NCBI RefSeq assembly: GCF_009765355.1
Contig: NZ_VTHK01000019.1
Coordinates: forward strand, 1-64,000
Source: Amycolatopsis anabasis
GTDB taxonomy: Bacteria > Actinomycetota > Actinomycetes > Mycobacteriales > Pseudonocardiaceae
Direction of reading: 5' to 3'
Length of the DNA: 64,000 bases
The stretch's first letter is position 1. Every line of letters begins with the position of its first letter. Of this stretch, positions 16,843 to 26,159 are shown in pieces. A model generated the notes under the pieces. The model saw only the letters and a program-made list of their open reading frames with translations. It was not told where the DNA came from and did not search any database. Both the position numbers and the translations under genes were made by a program.

Positions 16843-16932
16843 GGCGCGCCGAAGGCGTGCCTGAAACCCAACCCAACTCGCCACACGGCCACCACCGCCA
16901 CCACCAACCACTAGCGACTATCCTCCAAAACT

Positions 16933-17505
16933 ATGGGCAGACCACCAACCCACACCACCGACAACTTCCTCGACGCCGCCATCGCCATCTTCGCCGAGGA
17001 CGGCGTACGCGGCGTCACCATGACCGCCGTCGCCCGCCGCACCGGTGCGCCCAGCGGCTCCATCTACCACCGCTTCCCGGATCGCGCCGCGCTCCTCGCC
17101 GCCGTCTGGCTCCGCACCGTCCACCGGTTCCACACCGGATTCCTCGAAGCACTCGACCACGAGCCCGCCCTGGAAGCCGCCGAAAACGCCGCCAAGCACA
17201 CCATCGCCTGGTGCCGGAAGCACCCCCAGGAAGCCGCGATCCTCTACACCGGAAAACGCGCGTTCAGCCCGGACGACTGGTCCCCAAAAGACATCAAGGA
17301 ATCCAACGCCACCGACAAAACCCTCCAGAACGCACTGCAGACCATGGCAGGCAGGCTCAAACCGGCCACCCAGGACGAAGTCCTCCTCGCCCTGGTCGAC
17401 CTGCCCTACGCGGTCGCCCGCCGGCACCTGGCCAACGGGCAACCCCCACCACCCCGCGCGGTCGACCTGGTCGCCCGCACCGCGCGCTCCATCCTCGCGC
17501 GCTAG
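16933..17505 (+). CDS. TetR family transcriptional regulator
   Basis: A 190-residue one-component regulator. The HTH lies at about residues 10-50 (TTDNFLDAAIAIFAEDGVRG, GAPSGSIYHRFPDRAALLAA). The C-terminal helical ligand domain has no specific match I can name. A TATCCT -10-like element ends 8 bases before the ATG and no ribosome-binding site is visible, so the mRNA may be leaderless. It overlaps the convergent Gfo/Idh gene by 4 bases. Its target is unclear; the flanking inverted repeat is one candidate site. Confidence 0.9.
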   Translation: MGRPPTHTTDNFLDAAIAIFAEDGVRGVTMTAVARRTGAPSGSIYHRFPDRAALLAAVWLRTVHRFHTGFLEALDHEPALEAAENAAKHTIAWCRKHPQEAAILYTGKRAFSPDDWSPKDIKESNATDKTLQNALQTMAGRLKPATQDEVLLALVDLPYAVARRHLANGQPPPPRAVDLVARTARSILAR

Positions 17506-18503
17506 CCGCGCACCTCGTCCAGCCGCACCGGGCGCCGCTCCCGCCGGGACAGCTCGCACGCCTCGGCCACGTAGAACGCCGCCAACGCGTCCGCCACCCC
17601 GCACGGGCTTTCCGCCTCCCCGCGCGCCACCGAAACGAAGACCTCCAGCTCCCGCACATACGCGGGCCGGAACCGCTCCATGAAACCGGGATACGCGGGC
17701 CCGGAAGGCCAAGAAACCCCAGACTCCAGCGACCGCAACGGCAACCGCTCATCCAACCCCACCGCCGCACTGTCCTGCGACCCGAGCAACTCCAGCCGCA
17801 CGTCATACCCGGCCGCGTTGTACCGCCCCGCCGACACCAAAGCGATCGTGCCGTCATCCAAGGTCAACACCGCGGCCGCGCAGTCCACGTCCCCGGCCTC
17901 CGCGAAGAACGCGGCCCCCCGATTCGCCCCGAGCGCGTACACCTCCACGACCTCGCGCCCGGTCACCCACCGGATGATGTCGAAGTCGTGCACGCTGCAG
18001 TCCCGGAACAACCCACCGGAATGCGGGATGTATTCCGCGGGCGGCGGCGCCGCGTCGAACGTGGTGGCCCGTACCGTGTGAATCCACCCGAGCCGCCCCG
18101 ACCGCACCGCCTCCCGCGCCGCGACGTACCCCGCGTCGAACCGGCGCTGGAACCCGATCTGCACGGGCACCTCGGACGAACCGATCCGATCGAGCACCAC
18201 CAGTGTCCCCGGCACATCCGCGGCGACCGGTTTCTCGCAGAAGACCGGGATCCCCGCGTCCACCGCCTTGATGATCAACTCGGGATGCGCGTCCGTCGCC
18301 GCGGTCACCACCAGACCGTCCACACCGGACTCGAACAACGCGTCGATGCCGTCGACGCTCTCGACGCCGACCTTCGCCGCCGCCCGGCGCGCCCGCTCGA
18401 CGTCCGCGTCCGCGACGACGACCGAATCGACCCCGGAAATCTGCCGCAGGATCTCCGCGTGCGTGGTCCCGATCCGCCCGGTCCCGGCAAGTCCCAGTTT
18501 CAT
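17502..18503 (-). CDS. iolG: Gfo/Idh/MocA oxidoreductase, inositol 2-dehydrogenase-like
   Basis: A 333-residue NAD(P)-dependent sugar dehydrogenase: Rossmann motif GLAGTGRIG at the N terminus, catalytic Lys91 in CEKP, and Asp168/His172 in FRDCSVHDFD. Closest family blocks are those of myo-inositol 2-dehydrogenases, which make 2-keto-myo-inositol. It is encoded 30 bases beyond the LacI-type repressor gene on the same strand and opposite the iolE/ABC/iolC/iolD operon, so a shared inositol-type substrate is likely. Activity on another polyol or sugar cannot be excluded. Confidence 0.82.
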   Translation of the reverse strand: MKLGLAGTGRIGTTHAEILRQISGVDSVVVADADVERARRAAAKVGVESVDGIDALFESGVDGLVVTAATDAHPELIIKAVDAGIPVFCEKPVAADVPGTLVVLDRIGSSEVPVQIGFQRRFDAGYVAAREAVRSGRLGWIHTVRATTFDAAPPPAEYIPHSGGLFRDCSVHDFDIIRWVTGREVVEVYALGANRGAAFFAEAGDVDCAAAVLTLDDGTIALVSAGRYNAAGYDVRLELLGSQDSAAVGLDERLPLRSLESGVSWPSGPAYPGFMERFRPAYVRELEVFVSVARGEAESPCGVADALAAFYVAEACELSRRERRPVRLDEVRG

Positions 18504-18533
18504 GCAATCTCCTCAGAATTCACAAACCCGCGA

Positions 18534-19532
18534 TCAGGCAGGAAGAGCCGCAGTGGTCGACCGGACCACCAGCGAGGGGTGCAGCAGGTGGCGCACCGGA
18601 TCGCTCCGCTCCCCGCGCACCCGTTCCAGCAACGCTTCCACCGCCAACCGGCCCATCTCGATCCGCGGCTGGTCGACGGTGGTCAGCGAAAGGTGGCGCA
18701 GGGCGGCGAGCGAAGTGTTGTCGTAGCCCACGACCGACACGTCCGCGGGCACGCGCAACCCGGCCTCCTCGAGCGCGGAAATCGCGCCGACCGCGTTGAA
18801 GTCGTTACCGGCCAGCAAGGCGGTCGGCATATCACCGGGCGAATTCAGCACCTCTCGCACGGCTTTCTCACCCGCGGTGTCGGTGTGCTCGCTGGCGATC
18901 ACCCGCGGTTCCAGGCCGTGCCGGAGCATCGCCGCCCGGTAACCCTTGCGCCGTGCGGCGGCGACGAAGGCTCCGCCACCGTCCAGGTGCGCGATCCGCC
19001 GGTGCCCGAGCGCCACCAGGTGGTCCACCGCGAGCGCGGCGCCCGCCTCCCCGTCGTCGTTCACAGTGTCCACAGTGGATGCTCGCGAAGTGCGGGAAAC
19101 CAGCACCACCGGGCATTGCTCGGCGGCCTCCTCGATCGCGGACGCGGGCAGCACCGGGGAGAGCAGCACGACCCCGGCCGGGCGGAAGGAAAGCAGACCG
19201 GCCAGCGCCGACCGCTCCCGGCTCGGGCTCCGCCCACCGGTGTTCAGGATCAGGCTGAACCCGGCCGCCTGCGCCGCCGCGTCCAATCCTTCCACCACCT
19301 CGGCGAAGAAGGCGTTCCGCAGATCGGACACCATCACGCCGAGGACCGTGGACGTCCGGCTGGCCAGCGATCGGGCCATCACATGCGGTGAATAGCCCAG
19401 TTCCTCGGCCGCCTTGAGCACGGCCGCCCGGCGATGCTCGCTCACCTTGGGCGAGCCGCGCATGACCAGCGAGACCAGCGCGCGCGAAACACCCGCCCGC
19501 GCGGCGACGTCCTCCATGGTCGGTCGCGCCAC
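18534..19532 (-). CDS. LacI family transcriptional repressor
   Basis: A 332-residue LacI/GalR protein. HTH at residues 6-27 (MEDVAARAGVSRALVSLVM), hinge, then a periplasmic-binding-protein fold to the C terminus (GVMVSDLRNAFFAEVVEGL, GYDNTSLAALRHLSLTTVDQ). I start it at GTG 19532 (MARPTMEDVAA), with GGGAGG 6 bases upstream; an open extension farther upstream would run over the operator. It faces the inositol operon across a 106-base gap containing two GAGCGCTC palindromes, presumably its own operators. Confidence 0.92.
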   Translation of the reverse strand: MARPTMEDVAARAGVSRALVSLVMRGSPKVSEHRRAAVLKAAEELGYSPHVMARSLASRTSTVLGVMVSDLRNAFFAEVVEGLDAAAQAAGFSLILNTGGRSPSRERSALAGLLSFRPAGVVLLSPVLPASAIEEAAEQCPVVLVSRTSRASTVDTVNDDGEAGAALAVDHLVALGHRRIAHLDGGGAFVAAARRKGYRAAMLRHGLEPRVIASEHTDTAGEKAVREVLNSPGDMPTALLAGNDFNAVGAISALEEAGLRVPADVSVVGYDNTSLAALRHLSLTTVDQPRIEMGRLAVEALLERVRGERSDPVRHLLHPSLVVRSTTAALPA

Positions 19533-19580
19533 CCTTGCCTCCCGCCGAACCCTTGACTTGACGTGAGCGACGCTACAAGA

Positions 19581-19611
19581 TTGGAGCGCTCTAATCAATA
19601 GAGCGCTCCAA
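19581..19611. promoter_or_regulatory. double LacI-type operator
   Basis: A perfect 13-base inverted repeat (TTGGAGCGCTCTA ... TAGAGCGCTCCAA) has a 5-base spacer ATCAA. Each arm is itself a near-palindrome centred on GAGC/GCTC (centres 19587.5 and 19604.5, 17 bases apart), the core typical of LacI-family sites. It lies between lacI and the inositol operon, 28 bases before the iolE-like start, so it could shut both promoters. Confidence 0.8.
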
Positions 19612-19638
19612 CGCACCGACGAGCTGGAGATGACGCCG

Positions 19639-20532
19639 ATGTCAACGCCGTCCGAATTCCGCATCGCGGCCGCCCCGATTTCCTGGGGTGTGTGCGAGGT
19701 CCCGGGCTGGGGCCGGGTCCTGGACGCGCGGACCGTGCTCGCCGAAATGGCCGAGCTGGGGCTGCGCGCCACCGAACTGGGGCCGCCCGGATACCTGCCC
19801 CGCGAACCCGCCGACCTCCGCGCCCTGCTGGACGGCCACCGGCTCGCCCTCGTCGGCGGTTTCCTGGCGATCCCGCTGCACGAGCATCCCGACGCCGCGC
19901 TGGCCGCCGCCGAGGAATCGGCCGCCCTGTTCGCCGCGTGCGGCGCCGAGGTCCTCGTGCTCGCCGCCGCCACCGGCCTGGCCGGTTACGACGAACGGCC
20001 CGCGCTGACCGCCGATCAGTGGCGCACCCTGGTCGGCACCGCGGGCAGGATCCGGGACATCGCGGCTTCCCACGGCCTGGAGACCGTTCTGCACCCGCAC
20101 GTCGGCACGCACGTGGAAACCGAGACCGAGGTCGAACGGTTCCTGAACGACTCCGATCTTCGCCTGTGCCTGGACACCGGGCACCTGCTGATCGGCGGCA
20201 CCGATCCGGTCGAGCTGGCCAAGCGCCATCCGGACCGGATCGGCCACCTGCACCTCAAGGACGTGCGCGCCGCGCTCGCCGACGAGGTTCGCGCGGGCCG
20301 CCTCGCCTACACCGAGGCCGTCGGCCGGGGGTTGTACGCACCGCTCGGCGAGGGGGACGTCGACATCGAAGCCATGGTCAGGTTCGTCCACGAGGCGGGC
20401 TACGACGGTTGGTACGTCCTCGAACAGGACACCGCACTCGATGAGCAAAGCCCGGACGACGTGCCCAGACGGGACACCGCCCGCAGCCTTGCCCACCTCA
20501 ACGAGATCGTCAGCCGGCTCTCGGCTGCGTAG
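19639..20532 (+). CDS. iolE: sugar phosphate isomerase/epimerase, IolE-like (inosose dehydratase)
   Basis: A 297-residue AP-endonuclease-2-type TIM barrel. The family blocks IAAAPISWGVCEVPGWG, LHPHVGTHVET, CLDTGHLLIGGTDP, GHLHLKDV and GEGDVDIEAMVRFV match IolE/IolH proteins, with metal-ligand residues in HPHVGTH, DTGH and HLHLKD. The ATG at 19639 has GGAG 9 bases upstream; the ATG at 19630 is directly abutted by that motif. As IolE it would dehydrate 2-keto-myo-inositol to the diketone hydrolysed by IolD. It opens an operon with an importer, IolC and IolD. Confidence 0.85.
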   Translation: MSTPSEFRIAAAPISWGVCEVPGWGRVLDARTVLAEMAELGLRATELGPPGYLPREPADLRALLDGHRLALVGGFLAIPLHEHPDAALAAAEESAALFAACGAEVLVLAAATGLAGYDERPALTADQWRTLVGTAGRIRDIAASHGLETVLHPHVGTHVETETEVERFLNDSDLRLCLDTGHLLIGGTDPVELAKRHPDRIGHLHLKDVRAALADEVRAGRLAYTEAVGRGLYAPLGEGDVDIEAMVRFVHEAGYDGWYVLEQDTALDEQSPDDVPRRDTARSLAHLNEIVSRLSAA

Positions 20533-20556
20533 ATTTCCGAACAGCGAGGAGAGACG

Positions 20557-21552
20557 ATGACGTCTTATCGCTCCAGGTTCGGCCGGATCGGTCTCCTGGT
20601 AGCAGCGGGAGCGTTGCTGCTCTCCGCGTGCACCGGGCCGTCGGCGGAACCGAAAACGACCGGATCGGGCGGTTCCGGGCCCGTTGAAAGCGGTCCGTTG
20701 CGGGTCGCGGTCATCTCCCATGGCACGGCCGGTGACGCCTTCTGGAACGTGGTCAAGAACGGCGCCGAGGCGGCGGGCAAGGAACTCGACGTCCAGGTCG
20801 AGTACAACTCCGACGGCGACCCCGGCAACCAGGCGAAGCTGATCGACAACGCGGTCGCCCGGCGGGTCGGCGGGCTGGTGGTGTCGATGGCGAACCCCGA
20901 GGCGCTGCGGCCGTCGATCGAAAGCGCGGTCCGCGCCGGGATCCCGGTCATCACCATCAACTCCGGTGAGGACCAGAGCAAGGTCTACGGCGCGATCACC
21001 CACGTCGGCCAGAACGAGGGCATCGCCGGGGAGAACGCCGGGCGCGAGTTCAAGGATCTCGGCAAGACCAAGCTGCTCTGCGTGGTGCACGAGGCGGGCA
21101 ACGTCGGCCAGGCGCAGCGCTGCGACGGCGCGAAGCGGGGCTTCGGCGGCAACGTGGAGAACCTGCAGGTCGACATCAGCAACCCGACCGACGTGCAGTC
21201 CCGCATCCGCGGCGCGGTCCAGACCGATCCCTCGATCGACGCGGTGCTCACGCTGAACTCCCAGGTCGCCGCGAACGCGGTGAACGCGATCAAGCAGGCG
21301 AATTCGAAGGCCCAGGTCGCCACGTTCGACCTGAACACCGACGTGGTGAACGCCATCCAATCCGGGGACGTGCGGTTCGCCGTCGACCAGCAGCAGTACG
21401 AGCAGGGCTACCTGCCGGTCCTGTTCCTCAAGTTGTACCGGGACAACGCGAACGTCGTCGGCGGCGGGCGCCCGGTGCTGACCGGTCCCGACCTCGTCGA
21501 CAAGTCCACTGTGGACAAGGTCGGCCAGTACGTGAATCGAGGCACCCGATGA
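20557..21552 (+). CDS. sugar ABC transporter substrate-binding lipoprotein
   Basis: A 331-residue type I periplasmic-binding protein (RbsB/FrcB type). A lipoprotein signal ends in LLLSAC with the lipidated cysteine at residue 25, followed by a Gly/Ser linker. Sugar-binding blocks are VISHGTAGDAFWNVVKNGA, INSGEDQSKVYGAITHVGQ and FAVDQQQYEQGY. It would sit on the outer face of the membrane and deliver the cyclitol or sugar to the permease encoded next. It starts 24 bases after iolE with AGGAGAG before the ATG, and overlaps the permease gene by 4 bases. Confidence 0.93.
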   Translation: MTSYRSRFGRIGLLVAAGALLLSACTGPSAEPKTTGSGGSGPVESGPLRVAVISHGTAGDAFWNVVKNGAEAAGKELDVQVEYNSDGDPGNQAKLIDNAVARRVGGLVVSMANPEALRPSIESAVRAGIPVITINSGEDQSKVYGAITHVGQNEGIAGENAGREFKDLGKTKLLCVVHEAGNVGQAQRCDGAKRGFGGNVENLQVDISNPTDVQSRIRGAVQTDPSIDAVLTLNSQVAANAVNAIKQANSKAQVATFDLNTDVVNAIQSGDVRFAVDQQQYEQGYLPVLFLKLYRDNANVVGGGRPVLTGPDLVDKSTVDKVGQYVNRGTR

Positions 21553-22592
21553 CCGCGACGGCTTCTCCCCCGCTCGACGAGCGGCTCGCCACCCCGAGGC
21601 TGCTGGACCGGCTGGTGGTCCGGCCGGAGATCGGCGCCCTGCTCGGCGCCGTGGTGGTGTTCGTGTTCTTCTCGGTGGCCACCGAACAGTTCCTCAGCGC
21701 CGACGGCGTGGCGACCTGGCTGGACGACTCGTCCACGCTGGGCATCATGGCGGTCGGGGTCGCGCTGCTGATGATCGGCGGCGAGTTCGACCTCTCGGCC
21801 GGGGTGATGACCGCGTCCACCGCGCTGGTCACCGCGATCCTGGCCACCCAGGCGGGCTGGAACGTGTGGGTCGCGCTGCTGGCGTCGCTGGTGTTCGCGC
21901 TGGCGGTGGGCGCCTTCAACGGCTGGCTGGTGATGCGCACCGGGCTGCCGAGCTTCATCGTCACCCTGGGCACGTTCCTCGCGCTGCAGGGGCTCAACCT
22001 CGGCGTGACCAAGCTGGTCACCGGCACGGTCGCGGTGTCCGGGGTCCGCGGCGCGGGCGGCTACGAGTCCGCGGGTTTCGTGTTCGCGTCCACAGTGGAC
22101 ATCGGCGGCACGCCGTTCCAGATCTCCATCGTGTGGTGGATCGGCTTCGCCCTGCTGGCGGCCTGGCTGCTGGTGCGGACCCGGTTCGGCAACTGGATCT
22201 TCGCGGTCGGCGGGGCGAAGGTCAGCGCCCGCGCGGTCGGCGTTCCGGTGGTGCGGACGAAGATCCTGCTGTTCATGACCACCGCCGCGGCCGGCTGGCT
22301 GGTGGGCTCGATCAACATCCTGCGCTTCGCGAGCGTGCAGGCCAACCAGGGCATCGGGCAGGAACTGCACTTCATCATCGCCGCGGTGGTCGGCGGCTGC
22401 CTGCTCACCGGTGGCTTCGGCTCGGCGATCGGCGCCGCGATCGGCGCGCTGATCTTCGGCATGGCGCGGCAGGGCATCGTGTTCGCCAACTGGGACAGCG
22501 ACTGGTTCATGCTGTTCCTCGGGATCATGCTGCTGGCCGCGGTTCTGGTGAACAACGCGTTCCGGCGCCGGGCGGAAAGGGTACGGCGATGA
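21549..22592 (+). CDS. sugar ABC transporter permease (RbsC/FrcC type)
   Basis: A 347-residue inner-membrane protein with eight to ten hydrophobic segments. It carries GIMAVGVALLMIGGEFDLS and the permease loop GGxxSARAVGVPVVRTK, features of the BPD_transp_2 family. It has ATGA overlaps with both neighbours, so binding protein, permease and ATPase are translated as a coupled set. Substrate specificity is suggested only by the inositol genes around it. Confidence 0.94.
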   Translation: MTATASPPLDERLATPRLLDRLVVRPEIGALLGAVVVFVFFSVATEQFLSADGVATWLDDSSTLGIMAVGVALLMIGGEFDLSAGVMTASTALVTAILATQAGWNVWVALLASLVFALAVGAFNGWLVMRTGLPSFIVTLGTFLALQGLNLGVTKLVTGTVAVSGVRGAGGYESAGFVFASTVDIGGTPFQISIVWWIGFALLAAWLLVRTRFGNWIFAVGGAKVSARAVGVPVVRTKILLFMTTAAAGWLVGSINILRFASVQANQGIGQELHFIIAAVVGGCLLTGGFGSAIGAAIGALIFGMARQGIVFANWDSDWFMLFLGIMLLAAVLVNNAFRRRAERVRR

Positions 22593-23383
22593 GCACTCCG
22601 GGAAAACGGCTGCTCGAGGTCGACGCGGTCGGCAAGAGCTACGGCAGCGTGATCGCGTTGCGGGATGTGTCCACTGTGGTCAACGCGGGCGAGGTCACCT
22701 GCGTGCTCGGCGACAACGGCGCCGGGAAGTCCACGCTGATCAAGATCCTGGCCGGGGTGCACCAGCACGACACCGGCGAGTTCAAGGTGGAAGGCGAGCC
22801 GGTGCGGTTCACCTCGCCGCGCGAGGCGCTGGATCGCGGTATCGCGACGGTCTACCAGGACCTCGCGGTGGTGCCGCTGATGAGCGTCTGGCGGAACTTC
22901 TTCCTCGGCTCCGAGCCGACCGTCGGCCGGGGCCCCTTCCAGATGCTGGATCGGAAGAAGGGCAAGGAGACCACCAAGCGGGCACTGTCCGAAATGGGCA
23001 TCGATCTGCGGGACGTGGAGCAGCCGGTGGGCACGTTGTCCGGCGGCGAGCGGCAGTGCGTGGCGATCGCCCGCGCGGTGCACTTCGGCGCCAAGGTGCT
23101 GATCCTGGACGAGCCCACCGCCGCGCTCGGCGTCAAACAGGCCGGGGTCGTGCTCAAGTACGTCGCGCAGGCCCGGGACCGCGGGCTCGGCGTCGTGCTG
23201 ATCACGCACAACCCGCACCACGCCTACCCGGTGGCCGACCGGTTCCTGCTGCTCAAGCGGGGCGCGCCGCTGGGCAGCTACGAGAAGTCCGAGATCGACC
23301 TGCCCGAACTCACCCGGCAGATGGCCGGTGGCGCCGAACTCGAAGCCCTGGAACACGAACTGCGGGCGGTGGAGGCGACCTGA
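22589..23383 (+). CDS. sugar ABC transporter ATP-binding protein (FrcA-like, single domain)
   Basis: A 264-residue ATPase with Walker A GDNGAGKST, Q-loop YQDLAVVP, signature LSGGERQ, Walker B VLILDEP and switch His in LITHN. Many ribose-type importers use a fused double ATPase of about 500 residues; this has one domain and would work as a homodimer, as in the Frc/fructose-inositol systems. I use the ATG at 22589 (MSTPGKRLLEVDAVGKSYG), overlapping the permease stop. Confidence 0.94.
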   Translation: MSTPGKRLLEVDAVGKSYGSVIALRDVSTVVNAGEVTCVLGDNGAGKSTLIKILAGVHQHDTGEFKVEGEPVRFTSPREALDRGIATVYQDLAVVPLMSVWRNFFLGSEPTVGRGPFQMLDRKKGKETTKRALSEMGIDLRDVEQPVGTLSGGERQCVAIARAVHFGAKVLILDEPTAALGVKQAGVVLKYVAQARDRGLGVVLITHNPHHAYPVADRFLLLKRGAPLGSYEKSEIDLPELTRQMAGGAELEALEHELRAVEAT

Positions 23384-24312
23384 TGACACTGGAAGCCCTG
23401 ACCATCGGCCGGGTCGGCGTGGATCTCTACCCCGAGCAGAGCGGGGTCCCGCTGGCCGGGGTCAGCACGTTCGCCAAGTCGCTCGGCGGCACCGCGACCA
23501 ACGTCGCGGTCGCCGCCGCGCGGCTCGGCCGCCGGACGGGTGTGCTCACCAAGGTCGGCCCGGACGGGTTCGGCGACTACGTGCGCCAGGCGCTCACCGG
23601 ATTCGGCGTCTCCCCGGACCACGTGGGCACCTCCGCCGGGCTGCGCACCCCGGTGGTGTTCTGCGCGCTGGATCCGCCCGCCGATCCGCCGATCCTGTTC
23701 TACCGCGAGCCGATCGCGCCGGATCTCACGCTGACCGACGCGGACGTCCCGTGGGACCTGGTGGAATCGGTGCCCCTGCTGTGGGTCACCGGCACCGGGG
23801 TGAGCGCCGAACCGGCGCGCGGTACCCAGCGCGGGGTACTGGAACGGCGGGGGCGGCGCGAGCACACCGTGCTGGACCTGGACTACCGCGCCGGGTTCTG
23901 GTCCGATGTGGACATCGCGCGGGCGGAGATCGGCTGGATGCTCGACCACGTCACGGTCGCCGTCGGCAACCGCACCGAGGCCGAGGTGGCTGTCGGCACC
24001 GCCGATCCCGACCAGGCCGCCGCGCGGATGCTGGCCCGCGGGGTGCGCCTGGCGATCATCAAGAAAGGTGCGGACGGCGTGCTGATCGCGACCCCGGACG
24101 GCTCGTGGACCGTGCCGCCGCAACCGGTCGAGGTGGTGTGCGGGCTCGGCGCCGGGGACGGTTTCGGCGGCGCGCTGATCCACGGCCTGCTCTCCGGCTG
24201 GGAACCGGTGCGGATCGCGCGGTACGCCAACGCGGCGGGCGCGCTGGTCGCGTCCCGCCTGGCCTGCGCGGACGCCATGCCGACGAACGAGGAAATCGAG
24301 GAGTTGCTGTGA
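23383..24312 (+). CDS. iolC: PfkB-family kinase, 5-dehydro-2-deoxygluconokinase (IolC)
   Basis: A 309-residue ribokinase-fold enzyme. The N terminus TIGRVGVDLYPEQSGVPL and SLGGTATNVAVAAARLGRR match IolC specifically. The PfkB signature GLGAGDGFGGALIHGL holds catalytic Asp259. IolC phosphorylates 5-dehydro-2-deoxy-D-gluconate in inositol catabolism. Its ATG overlaps the ATPase stop (TGATG) and its own stop overlaps iolD (GTGA). iolB and iolJ, needed before and after this step, are not in the window. Confidence 0.9.
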   Translation: MTLEALTIGRVGVDLYPEQSGVPLAGVSTFAKSLGGTATNVAVAAARLGRRTGVLTKVGPDGFGDYVRQALTGFGVSPDHVGTSAGLRTPVVFCALDPPADPPILFYREPIAPDLTLTDADVPWDLVESVPLLWVTGTGVSAEPARGTQRGVLERRGRREHTVLDLDYRAGFWSDVDIARAEIGWMLDHVTVAVGNRTEAEVAVGTADPDQAAARMLARGVRLAIIKKGADGVLIATPDGSWTVPPQPVEVVCGLGAGDGFGGALIHGLLSGWEPVRIARYANAAGALVASRLACADAMPTNEEIEELL

Positions 24313-26159
24313 AGCTGACGACCGCGCGGGCACTGGTGCGCTGGCTGCTCGCGCAGCGGTCGGAAACCCTGGACGGGCGGGAGGTTCCGCTGTTCCCCGC
24401 GGTGTTCGGGATCTTCGGCCACGGGAACGTGCTCGGCCTGGGAACCGCGCTGGCGGAACACCGGGACGAGTTGCCGGTGTGGCGGGGGCACACCGAGCAG
24501 GGCATGGCGCTGGCCGCGGCCGGCTACGCGAAGGCCAGCCAGCGCAGGCAGGTCGGCGTGGTCACCTCGTCGATCGGACCGGGGGCGCTGAACATGGTCA
24601 CGGCCGCCGGGGTCGCGCACGCCAACCGGTTGCCGGTCCTGCTGCTGCCCGGCGACACCTTCACCAGCCGGGCGCCGGATCCGGTGCTGCAGCAGGTCGA
24701 GCACTTCGGCGATCCGACCGCCACGGTCAACGACGCGTTCCGCGCGGTCAGCCGGTACTTCGACCGGATCACCAGGCCGGAGCAGTTGCTCGCGACGCTG
24801 CCGCAGGTCGTGCGGGTGCTCACCGATCCGGCGGATGCCGGGCCGGTCACCCTGGCGCTGCCGCAGGACGTGCAGGCCGAAACGTTCGACTTCCCGGAAG
24901 CGCTGTTCGAGACCGTGGTGCACCGGGTCCCCCGGCCACGGCCCGATGCGCGGACGCTGGCCGAGGCGGCCGCAGCGCTGCGCGCGGCCGAGCGCCCGCT
25001 GCTGGTGCTGGGCGGCGGGGTCCGGTACTCGGGGGCGGCGCGGCGGGCGCTGGATTTCGCCGAGCGGTACGGGATTCCGGTCACCGAGACCACGGCCGGG
25101 CGGACCCTGGTCCCGCACGATCACCCGCTGCACGCCGGGCCGCTGGGGATCACCGGTTCGGCGTCGGCCAATGCGCTCGCCGCCGAGGCGGACGTGGTGT
25201 TCGCGGTCGGCACGCGCTTGCAGGACTTCACCACGGCGTCCTGGACGGTGTTCGCACCCGGTGTCCGGCTGGTGACGCTGAACGCGGCCCGGTTCGACGC
25301 GGTGAAGCACGGCGCGCTGGCTGTCGTCGGGGACGCGGACGCGGGGCTCGCCGAACTCGCCGGGGAACTCGGCTCCGCTCCGCTGGGCGCGCCCGGCTGG
25401 CGGGAACGCGCGGCGGCGGAGCGTTCGAAATGGGACGCGCACGTCGATTCGCTGCGCGCCCCGGGTTCGGACCTGCCGACCTACGCGCAGGTGGTGGGCG
25501 CGGTGAACGACCTGGCCGGCCCGGACGACTACGTGATGACCGCGTCCGGCGGCCTGCCGGGCGAGCTGATCGGCGGCTGGCGGGCGCGTGGCGAGTCCAC
25601 AATGGACGTCGAATACGGGTTCTCCTGCATGGGTTACGAGCTCGCCGGGGCCTGGGGTGCGGCGATGGCCCGCCCCCGGGGCGTGGTCACCACGCTGCTC
25701 GGGGACGGTTCGTACCTGATGCTGAATTCGGAGCTGTTCTCCGCCGCGTTCGCCGGGCACCCGTTCGTCGCGGTGGTCTGCGACAACGACGGTTACGCGG
25801 TGATCGCGCGGTTGCAGGAGGGCCAGGGCGGCACGCCGTTCAACAACATGTACGCCGACTGCCGGACCACGCACCGGGAACCGCCGCGCGTCGATTTCGC
25901 CGCGCACGCCGAAGCCCTGGGCTGCGCGGTGTTCACCGCGGCGAGCGTGGACGACGCGCGGTCCGCCTACCGCAGGGCACGGGAAGCCGCGGCGGCCGAG
26001 CACCGGCCCGCGGTCGTCGTGGTGCGCACGCACCCGAAGTCGTGGACCGAGGCCGGTGCCTGGTGGGAGGTCGGCGTGCCGGAACACGCTTCCGGCCATT
26101 CCGCGTACCGGCAGGGCAAGGACCGGCAGGTGCGCTACACCGGTTCGAGCACGGGGTAG
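24309..26159 (+). CDS. iolD: 3D-(3,5/4)-trihydroxycyclohexane-1,2-dione hydrolase (IolD)
   Basis: A 616-residue thiamine-diphosphate enzyme opening the inositol-derived ring. Catalytic Glu63 lies in RGHTEQGMALAAAGYAK; the ThDP motif is GDGSYLMLNSELFSAA with DND downstream; YGFSCMGYELAGAWG is typical of IolD. Start is the GTG at 24309 overlapping the iolC stop. It is the last gene of the operon and runs 25 bases into the convergent flavin oxidoreductase gene. Confidence 0.93.
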   Translation: MKLTTARALVRWLLAQRSETLDGREVPLFPAVFGIFGHGNVLGLGTALAEHRDELPVWRGHTEQGMALAAAGYAKASQRRQVGVVTSSIGPGALNMVTAAGVAHANRLPVLLLPGDTFTSRAPDPVLQQVEHFGDPTATVNDAFRAVSRYFDRITRPEQLLATLPQVVRVLTDPADAGPVTLALPQDVQAETFDFPEALFETVVHRVPRPRPDARTLAEAAAALRAAERPLLVLGGGVRYSGAARRALDFAERYGIPVTETTAGRTLVPHDHPLHAGPLGITGSASANALAAEADVVFAVGTRLQDFTTASWTVFAPGVRLVTLNAARFDAVKHGALAVVGDADAGLAELAGELGSAPLGAPGWRERAAAERSKWDAHVDSLRAPGSDLPTYAQVVGAVNDLAGPDDYVMTASGGLPGELIGGWRARGESTMDVEYGFSCMGYELAGAWGAAMARPRGVVTTLLGDGSYLMLNSELFSAAFAGHPFVAVVCDNDGYAVIARLQEGQGGTPFNNMYADCRTTHREPPRVDFAAHAEALGCAVFTAASVDDARSAYRRAREAAAAEHRPAVVVVRTHPKSWTEAGAWWEVGVPEHASGHSAYRQGKDRQVRYTGSSTG

